Shown here one piece after another: positions 6,966-11,488 of a stretch of DNA of 11,488 nt. A program made the position numbers and the translations under genes. Numbering within the stretch: the first letter of the stretch is position 1; every line of letters begins with the position of its first letter. The notes beneath the pieces are model-generated. The model had not been told where the DNA came from and searched no databases. It was given only the letters and a program-made list of their open reading frames with translations. This DNA comes from Methanoregula sp. Lineage in GTDB: Archaea > Halobacteriota > Methanomicrobia > Methanomicrobiales > Methanospirillaceae. Where the stretch lies: contig NZ_PIZH01000027.1 of the NCBI RefSeq assembly GCF_002835825.1, forward strand, positions 1 through 11,488, in the 5' to 3' direction.

Positions 6966-7300
6966 TGTTCCTGCACATCCACGAGTTTTAAGGGGATGTC
7001 GCGCAGCGCCTTGCCGATGGTCGACTTTGCGATCCGCTCGGCATGCTCCTTACTCTCGGCACGGAAGACTTTCATCTCCAGGACGAGCCCGACAAGTGCC
7101 GTATCCGCGACAACGATCGCGCTCGACAGCGTCTCCTCGCAGTAGGGGCAGGTAAGGAACCCTTCTTCAACATCCACGAACTTAGCTGCCGGGTTCAGGC
7201 GTTTACCGGCTTCGCTGATTGCGATCCCGATGGCATCGTCAAGCGTCTTTACGTCGCGGACGAGCCACGCGGCTTCCATTGTTACCGTATAATCTGGCAT
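6962..7300 (-). CDS. DUF555 / UPF0212 family protein
   Basis: This is a 112-aa conserved archaeal protein of unknown function. It begins with a short strand ([12 protein letters not shown]), has a CPYCEE motif at residues 51-56 and ends with an alpha/beta segment. A single CxxC could bind metal between subunits of a dimer or act in redox; which is unknown. Length and sequence fit the DUF555 family well. The ribosome binding site GAGGTTAG overlaps the nitroreductase stop, 13 bases upstream of the ATG. The kinase start overlaps this gene's stop by four bases. Confidence 0.85.
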   Translation of the reverse strand: MPDYTVTMEAAWLVRDVKTLDDAIGIAISEAGKRLNPAAKFVDVEEGFLTCPYCEETLSSAIVVADTALVGLVLEMKVFRAESKEHAERIAKSTIGKALRDIPLKLVDVQEQ

Positions 7301-7313
7301 CTTCTCTAACCTC

Positions 7314-7841
7314 TTACCATGTCTCGCGGTGCACGTGTTCCCCGACTGCCATCCGTGGCGGCGACTGTGCAGGCTCTTTTCCTTTTCCTACGGCCAGCAG
7401 GGCAACCGGCCGGAGGTGCTGCGGTAGGCCTAAGACCTCCCGCACACCCTCGTCTTCGAACGCGCCGGTCCAGCAGCTTTCAAGGCCCCGCGCCCGGGCG
7501 GCAAGCATCATGTACGTGCAGGCAATCGTTGCGTCTTCCAGAGCATAGAGGATCCCCCGTTCGCCGTACCGCGACATGGACCGGACGTAGTTGGAGCAGA
7601 CCGCAAGGATGAGCGGCGCCTGCCGGATATGTTCCTGTTCAAACGCGACCCCGGCGAGCGCCTCCCGGGTCACCTCTTCCGTCACCACGACAACGTCCCA
7701 CGCCTCCAGGTTGCCAGCGCTCGGAGCGGCACCCGTGCATTTCAGGATAAACGCGAGGTCCTCTTCTGCCACAGGCTCGCCCGTGAAGTCCCGGACCGAT
7801 GACCTGCCGGCAAGGAACGCGTGGAAATCAGAGGAGTCCAT
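7314..7841 (-). CDS. nitroreductase-family FMN oxidoreductase
   Basis: The 175-aa product has the nitroreductase layout: an N-terminal FMN-phosphate-binding RSSVRDFTG (residues 13-21), [14 protein letters not shown] (40-53), a central dimer-interface helix, [10 protein letters not shown] (119-128), and a C-terminal [10 protein letters not shown] strand (143-152). Such proteins are flavin enzymes that reduce nitro compounds, quinones, flavins or F420-linked substrates. In methanogens the true substrate is usually unknown, and I cannot assign one here. Length is at the short end of the family. The first 14 bases overlap the end of the upstream hypothetical gene, and DUF555 starts 13 bases after the stop, so it sits firmly inside the operon. 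Confidence 0.88.
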   Translation of the reverse strand: MDSSDFHAFLAGRSSVRDFTGEPVAEEDLAFILKCTGAAPSAGNLEAWDVVVVTEEVTREALAGVAFEQEHIRQAPLILAVCSNYVRSMSRYGERGILYALEDATIACTYMMLAARARGLESCWTGAFEDEGVREVLGLPQHLRPVALLAVGKGKEPAQSPPRMAVGEHVHRETW

Positions 7842-8199
7842 GTTCTGAAAGTACCTGCCATGCTTCCTGCGCCGGCGTGGTCGCGGCGCTGACGGCCGTC
7901 CCGATCCTTAACGATGCCTCGTCCGGCTGGTCGCTCTCGACAAGGGAGATTGCCTCGCTTAAAGAGTTGATCGCTTTCTGGAATGACGAATGGCCGGTAC
8001 TGTGGACCGCAAACTGGAGTTCGGCCCTCGTTGCCTCCATCATCATGATGAGCATACGGCGGGCGCCAACTTTTTCCTGGTCCTTGAATCCGGTGAGTGC
8101 AACACAGAGCTGGGACACCATGATCAGCTCGGATTTTGCCCGTTCGCCAAACTGGTAATTCTTGACTGCAGCTGGAAGATCCATAGTCACCATAGTCAT
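7828..8199 (-). CDS. helical hypothetical protein, first gene of the operon
   Basis: I do not recognise this 123-aa family. The sequence is predicted mostly helical: a helix from about residue 10 to 36, another from 40 to 66 that is rich in Met and Ala (ARRMLIMMMEATRAELQ), and a C-terminal pair from 72 to 118. This resembles a small helical bundle. No membrane segment or catalytic motif is seen. Three in-frame ATGs lie close together (8199, 8193, 8184). The one at 8184 has GGTGA just two bases upstream, and a TATA-like TTTTAT about 25 bases upstream would suit a leaderless transcript there. The 8199 start has no ribosome binding site, so the shorter form is quite possible. The stop lies 14 bases inside the nitroreductase gene. 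Confidence 0.7.
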   Translation of the reverse strand: MTMVTMDLPAAVKNYQFGERAKSELIMVSQLCVALTGFKDQEKVGARRMLIMMMEATRAELQFAVHSTGHSSFQKAINSLSEAISLVESDQPDEASLRIGTAVSAATTPAQEAWQVLSEHGLL

Positions 8200-8201
8200 T
8201 G

Positions 8202-8220
8202 GGATAAAAGATAGTTATCC
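8202..8220. promoter_or_regulatory. inverted repeat at the promoter of the six-gene operon
   Basis: GGATAA (8202-8207) and TTATCC (8215-8220) form a perfect 6-7-6 inverted repeat. On the minus strand it contains the only TATA-like sequence (TTTTAT, 8204-8209) ahead of the operon's first gene. The layout, a symmetrical site over a TATA box, would suit a repressor operator; this is an inference. Confidence 0.35.
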
Positions 8221-8261
8221 TTGACGGAATGAAACGGCAATCCATCCGTACCGGGAAAACA

Positions 8262-8294
8262 TCAAGAAAAAGATTGAGTGAGGTTTTCACCTCA
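8262..8294 (-). terminator. hairpin plus T5 terminator after the DUF5350 gene
   Basis: On the minus strand TGAGGT-GAAA-ACCTCA forms a six-pair stem closed by a GAAA (GNRA) tetraloop (8294-8279). Eight bases later a T5 run (8271-8267) follows. It lies about 30 bases after the DUF5350 stop. The layout resembles a bacterial-type intrinsic terminator, though in archaea the T-run alone may be enough. Confidence 0.55.
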
Positions 8295-8322
8295 ACCCAT
8301 GGTGGGCCCGTTGGTAACCTGA

Positions 8323-8646
8323 TTACCGGGAAGACTTGGCCTTTGCACCGAGCGCGGAGACCTTTGCCCGCTTCATGTGCCGGCGGATCATGGGGTTTGC
8401 GGTTGACTCGTTCATGCCCGAGCCGCCCGAGCGGTCGCCACCGCCGCGCCTGCCGCGTCCGCCACGTGAACCGCCGCGGCCGCCCTGTGCCTCGGCGATC
8501 ATGTCAAGCTGCTGTACTTTGGCTCCTGCCTTGAAGCGCTGGTTCGGACCCGGGGTTTTTGCCTCGCCTTCCTTCTTGGGGACGAGCCGGATCTGGCCCT
8601 TGACGCCTTTTACCTGAGCCCAGAGGGTTGTGCCTGTCTTGCCCAT
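8323..8646 (-). CDS. DUF5350 family protein with RGG-rich segment
   Basis: This is a 107-aa basic protein matching the methanogen family DUF5350, whose function is unknown. Residues 1-50 look folded (GTTLWAQVKGVKGQIRLVPKKEG, then a Lys/Gln-rich part). Residues 55-77 are almost only Gly, Arg and Ser, with repeated RGG units (GGRGGSRGGRGRRGGGDRSGG), a hallmark of RNA-binding RGG boxes. A basic tail with RRHMKRAKVSALGAKAK follows. RNA or ribosome association is therefore my inference. The ATG at 8646 has GGAG about eight bases upstream, a candidate TATA box lies about 30-40 bases upstream, and a hairpin-plus-T terminator follows, so it looks like a single-gene unit. Confidence 0.85.
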   Translation of the reverse strand: MGKTGTTLWAQVKGVKGQIRLVPKKEGEAKTPGPNQRFKAGAKVQQLDMIAEAQGGRGGSRGGRGRRGGGDRSGGSGMNESTANPMIRRHMKRAKVSALGAKAKSSR

Positions 8647-8677
8647 AATAAACTCCTTACTTTATTCGTCCGTGCTT

Positions 8678-8692
8678 GTGATAAATCTTTAG
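8678..8692 (-). promoter_or_regulatory. candidate BRE/TATA promoter of the DUF5350 gene
   Basis: The minus strand reads CTAAAGATTTATCAC: an A-rich BRE-like part followed by a TTTAT core (8681-8685). Transcription would start near 8658, giving a leader of about 12 bases that carries the GGAG ribosome binding site. It lies just downstream, in the minus direction, of the triple-hairpin block. Confidence 0.45.
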
Positions 8693-8699
8693 GCTCCGA

Positions 8700-8715
8700 G
8701 TGGTTCGAGAACCAC
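8700..8715. repeat. hairpin 1 of the gatE-DUF5350 spacer
   Basis: GTGGTTC-GA-GAACCAC is a perfect inverted repeat; as RNA it would fold with a six-pair stem and a CGAG loop. It is the hairpin nearest the DUF5350 promoter, ending eight bases before it. Confidence 0.55.
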
Positions 8716-8723
8716 GAGGAGGA

Positions 8724-8749
8724 GAAGATTTTCCGTGAGGAAAATCTTC
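8724..8749. repeat. hairpin 2 of the gatE-DUF5350 spacer (perfect 11-bp stem)
   Basis: GAAGATTTTCC (8724-8734) and GGAAAATCTTC (8739-8749) pair perfectly over 11 base pairs around a GTGA loop, a GNRA tetraloop if transcribed from the + strand. It is the strongest hairpin in the window. Confidence 0.7.
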
Positions 8750-8758
8750 GACTTCCGA

Positions 8759-8774
8759 CTGGCCATCAGGCCAG
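8759..8774. repeat. hairpin 3 of the gatE-DUF5350 spacer
   Basis: CTGGCC-ATCA-GGCCAG is a perfect six-pair stem with a four-base loop, five bases before the gatE stop codon. On the minus strand it is the first structure downstream of gatE. No T-run follows, so a simple terminator role is not evident. Confidence 0.6.
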
Positions 8775-8779
8775 GAGAG

Positions 8780-10630
8780 TTACTTAGATGCTGTGACCCG
8801 CTCGATCTCCTTTCTCAGCACTTCGCTCACCAGTTTCCCGTCAACGGAGCCCCGCACCTCCGCCATCACGACGCCCATGAGCGGTCCGAGCGCCCCTTTG
8901 CCCTTCTGCGCAACGAAGTCCGAACGTTCGGCAATGATCTTCCGGACAATCGCTTCGAGTTCCTCGCGCGAGACTGCGGGTGCCAGTTTCGCGAGCGATT
9001 CCGCAAACGTGCTGCCAGCTGCAATGTTCCGGAAGAGATCAGGGATGGCCTCGCGGGCAGCTTTTCCAGCCTCAACCGCATGCCAGCTGTTGAGATATAC
9101 TTGATCGGGAATCTTTGCAACATCGACGCCGTCCCTGCGAAGTTCGGTCGTGGTTGAGAGGATGGTGAATGCAGCGAGCTTGGCCCGGATGCCCTCCTTC
9201 ACCGCCCGCTCGAAGAGCGGGAGCTTGTCTGAGCCCGCCAGCTGGAGAGCATACGGGAGCTCGATTTCATGCTCCTTTGCGTACCGCTCTGCCCGGACCG
9301 TGAGAAGCTCGGGGACCGTGACCGTGTTCCAGCGTTTCTCGTCAACAATAACCGGGAGCACGTCCGTCTCCGGGTACATCCGGGCTGCGCCCGGCAGCGG
9401 GCGCATGTACGCGGTGCTTCCCGATTCAAGCATCTTTCTTGTCTCTTCGGGAACGGGCTTGTCCGAGAGGGCAATCTGCGCCCGTGTCACGACCTGTGCA
9501 ATTGCACACGCTGCCTGTTTCTCGCTTGCCCCGGAGGCGATGATAACGCAGTCCTTCTCTCCTGCCGTCAGGTGCGAGCGGAGCATCGCGACCTCATCAG
9601 CCGTGACGCCGTACGCCGGGAGCTCGTCCGTGTGGAAGATCCCCCCAACGCCGCATTTCTTCGCATAATCGGACATCTCGCTCCCAAGCCGGCGCTCCGG
9701 CTGGATCTCGCGGCCGACAAGCCCGGCGAAACCCGGCAGCACGATTGCGTGGATCTTCTTTGCCTTCTTCAGCACCGCGGACTTTGTCTCTTTGAAGAGC
9801 TCCGTCACGTCCGTCCCGGTTGTTGCGCCGATCTTTGCCCCGCGCCCCTTCAGTTCGTCGCGGATCGCAAGCAGGTTCGTCTGCCGCTGCACTTCGCGCC
9901 GGACCACTTCTGCGATCAGGTCCAGTTCCTGCACGCCCTTGATCTCCACGCGGGCACCGGCAGCGATGGAGATGTTGACATCCTGCCGGATCGTGCCGAT
10001 CCCGCGCTTCACCTTCCCGGTCGAGCGGAGCACCATGCCGATGTACTCCGCCATTTTCTGCACATCTTCCGGGGTGTGCATGCAGGGCGAGGTCGTGATC
10101 TCGATGAGCGGGATGCCGAGCCGGTCCAGCGAAAAGACCTCGTCCTTCACCCGCTGGCAGGCCTCTTCCTCAAGGCAGATCGTCTCGATCTCGCCGCCGT
10201 TCGGGAGTTTCCCGTTCAGGGCAACAAGTGCCGTCCGCTGGAACCCGCTGGTGTTGGAGCCGTCGATGACGAGCTTCCTCATCGTATGCACCTGCGGGAC
10301 CGGGGTCATGGAAAACATCTTCCCTATGGTGAGGCAGACCGAGAGCGCCTCATCATTCATCGGCGCCGGGGGTTCCTCGTCGTTCTCCACAAGGCAGGTG
10401 GTATCGTACGCATAGTAGAGGAACTTTCTGTCGCTCTTCATCTCCTCCTTTGCCGCCCGGTCGATCTCGCCCATCTCGGAGACGGTGGCCCGGAGATAGC
10501 GTGAGAACTCGCCATTGTGCTCCGCGATCTCGCGGAGCGTTGTGGGGCAGTGGCAGAAGAGCTTTTCTTTTGTGTCGAGCTGCTGGTGGATCTCGATTCC
10601 GGCAACCAGGCCGGCTTTCTTATAATCCAT
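8780..10630 (-). CDS. gatE: Glu-tRNA(Gln) amidotransferase subunit E
   Basis: GatE binds the misacylated Glu-tRNA(Gln), activates the glutamate with ATP and amidates it using ammonia delivered from GatD. It is the archaeal counterpart of GatB. The 616-aa product has the expected length. Its N-terminus [21 protein letters not shown] with CHCP (residues 26-29) and the [13 protein letters not shown] block (121-133) are diagnostic of the GatB/GatE cradle domain. The middle carries the AspRS-like insertion that separates GatE from GatB, and the last 130 residues are the helical YqeY-like tRNA-binding tail. Its ATG overlaps the end of gatD by 11 bases, with GGAGG just upstream inside gatD. Translation is probably coupled, giving balanced subunits. 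Confidence 0.96.
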   Translation of the reverse strand: MDYKKAGLVAGIEIHQQLDTKEKLFCHCPTTLREIAEHNGEFSRYLRATVSEMGEIDRAAKEEMKSDRKFLYYAYDTTCLVENDEEPPAPMNDEALSVCLTIGKMFSMTPVPQVHTMRKLVIDGSNTSGFQRTALVALNGKLPNGGEIETICLEEEACQRVKDEVFSLDRLGIPLIEITTSPCMHTPEDVQKMAEYIGMVLRSTGKVKRGIGTIRQDVNISIAAGARVEIKGVQELDLIAEVVRREVQRQTNLLAIRDELKGRGAKIGATTGTDVTELFKETKSAVLKKAKKIHAIVLPGFAGLVGREIQPERRLGSEMSDYAKKCGVGGIFHTDELPAYGVTADEVAMLRSHLTAGEKDCVIIASGASEKQAACAIAQVVTRAQIALSDKPVPEETRKMLESGSTAYMRPLPGAARMYPETDVLPVIVDEKRWNTVTVPELLTVRAERYAKEHEIELPYALQLAGSDKLPLFERAVKEGIRAKLAAFTILSTTTELRRDGVDVAKIPDQVYLNSWHAVEAGKAAREAIPDLFRNIAAGSTFAESLAKLAPAVSREELEAIVRKIIAERSDFVAQKGKGALGPLMGVVMAEVRGSVDGKLVSEVLRKEIERVTASK

Positions 10631-11488
10631 GGCTGCTCCTCCGCGTGCACTCGCCCTTCAGACTGGTCTGCATCATGGCGGCTGCCTTCGTTTTGTCCTT
10701 CTCGTTACCCAGCACCCACATCAGCTTGACGAGCGCTGCCTCGGGCAGCATATCGCCGCCCTCGATGACACCCGCAGCAAGCAGGTCGCGGCCGGTGTCG
10801 TACACCCGGTCGCAGACCCGGCCATGCATGCACTGCGAGGTCATGACGATGAGTGTCCCGCTCTCCGCGAGATGTTTCAGCCCGGGGATGAGCGCCGTAC
10901 TGGTGTGCCCGAGTCCGGTTCCTGCGATAACAAGCCCGTGGTATCCTTCGTATGCTTTCAGGATATCGGGTGACATGCCCGGGTAGAACTGAATGAGGGC
11001 GCAGTGCGGGTCGAGGTTGTCGTGGAGTGCCAGCCTTGCTGTGCCGCGCTTCACGGCATCGTTTACGAGCGTCACCTTCCGCGAGGGATACTCTACGCTG
11101 CCGATGGGCTCTGCACCGAGGCTTTGGAACGCGTCGCGCCGGGAACTATGCATCTTTCGGACCCGGGTCCCGCGGTGGATGGCACAGGTGTTATCGTTCG
11201 TTGTCGCATGCATCACAACTGCGACCTCGCCAAGATCGCTCGTTGCCGCGGCGGCCGCACAGACCGCGTTCATCGCATTATCGCTCGAGGGCCGGTCAGC
11301 TGAGCGCTGCGATCCCACGAAGACGATCGGCACCGGTGTGTCGAGCATGAAGCTTGTCGCTGCTGCGCTGTAGGCCATGGTGTCAGTGCCGTGCGTCACG
11401 ATGATCCCCTTTGCGCCGTTTTTGATCGCGTCATGGGCTGCGCGGGCCAGCTGCTGCCAGATGGCGGGAGTCATGTTCTCAGAAAGGA
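10620..11488 (-). CDS. gatD: Glu-tRNA(Gln) amidotransferase subunit D, 5' end beyond the window
   Basis: GatD is an L-asparaginase-type glutaminase that supplies ammonia to GatE. The visible part, about 289 codons, shows the second active-site motif THGTDTM, with the Thr-Asp pair of the asparaginase catalytic set. It also shows [16 protein letters not shown], the SSRRDAFQS loop and a C-terminal asparaginase lobe ([13 protein letters not shown] and [10 protein letters not shown]). Full GatD proteins are about 410-440 aa, so roughly 120-150 residues are cut off at the right edge: the N-terminal small domain and the first catalytic Thr. The frame stays open to base 11488 and reads LSEN before the first visible Met (11474), which is internal and not the true start. 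It overlaps gatE by 11 bases. Confidence 0.95.
   Translation of the reverse strand, partial: LSENMTPAIWQQLARAAHDAIKNGAKGIIVTHGTDTMAYSAAATSFMLDTPVPIVFVGSQRSADRPSSDNAMNAVCAAAAATSDLGEVAVVMHATTNDNTCAIHRGTRVRKMHSSRRDAFQSLGAEPIGSVEYPSRKVTLVNDAVKRGTARLALHDNLDPHCALIQFYPGMSPDILKAYEGYHGLVIAGTGLGHTSTALIPGLKHLAESGTLIVMTSQCMHGRVCDRVYDTGRDLLAAGVIEGGDMLPEAALVKLMWVLGNEKDKTKAAAMMQTSLKGECTRRSSHGL

Noticed and set aside
7742..8290. 182-aa minus-strand frame across the operon's first gene
   Set aside because: It is an alternate frame spanning the promoter inverted repeat and part of the DUF5350 terminator hairpin, and it competes with the helical hypothetical gene that has the better start context and operon spacing.
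8700..8715. tRNA T-arm (GGTTCGA-like sequence)
   Set aside because: The loop and stem lengths are wrong, and no acceptor, D or anticodon arms can be folded around it.
9269..10504. Long + strand open frame (411 aa) opposite gatE
   Set aside because: It is antisense to a certain gatE gene. High GC leaves long shadow frames, and the translation is a His/Arg/Leu-rich sequence unlike any known family.
11472..11474. ATG at 11474 as the start of gatD
   Set aside because: The frame continues open to the window edge with family-like residues (LSEN), and the first catalytic region of GatD is missing. This Met is internal.

Overview
The window looks like chromosomal DNA of a GC-rich euryarchaeon, most likely a methanogen of the Methanomicrobiales (Methanoregula or a close relative; the order and genus are inferred from gene content, not proven). 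The archaeal assignment rests on GatD/GatE (the archaea-specific Glu-tRNA(Gln) amidotransferase), a Dph6-type diphthamide enzyme, the archaeal families DUF2070, DUF555/UPF0212 and DUF5350, GGTGA/GGAG ribosome binding sites, TATA-like boxes and oligo-T terminators.

Layout. (1) 1-446: no gene in the first 125 bases, then a small hypothetical gene on +, with T-rich DNA and a strong hairpin after it. (2) 517-1608, minus: a two-gene operon for a split YeeE/YedE sulfur transporter (PmpA/PmpB type). (3) 1732-2550, plus: a two-TM potassium channel whose C-terminal domain is not a recognisable RCK domain. (4) 2570-3328, minus: a TnpB-like gene that keeps the RuvC triad and zinc ribbon but lacks the usual N-terminal half, has no TnpA partner, and has a poor GTG start behind in-frame stops. 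It is followed by a 270-base AT-rich spacer. (5) 3599-8199, minus: a compact six-gene operon, in transcription order: helical hypothetical protein, nitroreductase, DUF555, PfkB-family (nucleoside-type) kinase, Dph6 and the DUF2070 membrane protein. (6) 8323-8646, minus: an RGG-rich DUF5350 protein with its own promoter and a hairpin-plus-T terminator. (7) 8700-8774: three consecutive perfect hairpins. (8) 8780-11488, minus: gatE and the 3' two thirds of gatD, which runs off the right edge.

How the genes work together. GatD and GatE form one enzyme that makes Gln-tRNA(Gln) from Glu-tRNA(Gln). Dph6 completes the diphthamide residue of elongation factor 2. With the RGG-rich DUF5350 protein, the right-hand half therefore leans towards translation and RNA. 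The left-hand part is accessory: a sulfur-compound transporter, an ion channel and a relic or domesticated transposon nuclease. No CRISPR array, rRNA, tRNA or complete insertion sequence was seen. The best candidates for something undescribed are the truncated TnpB locus, the triple-hairpin block at 8700-8774, the DUF2070 soluble domain with its conserved His/Asp motifs, and the novel C-terminal domain of the channel.
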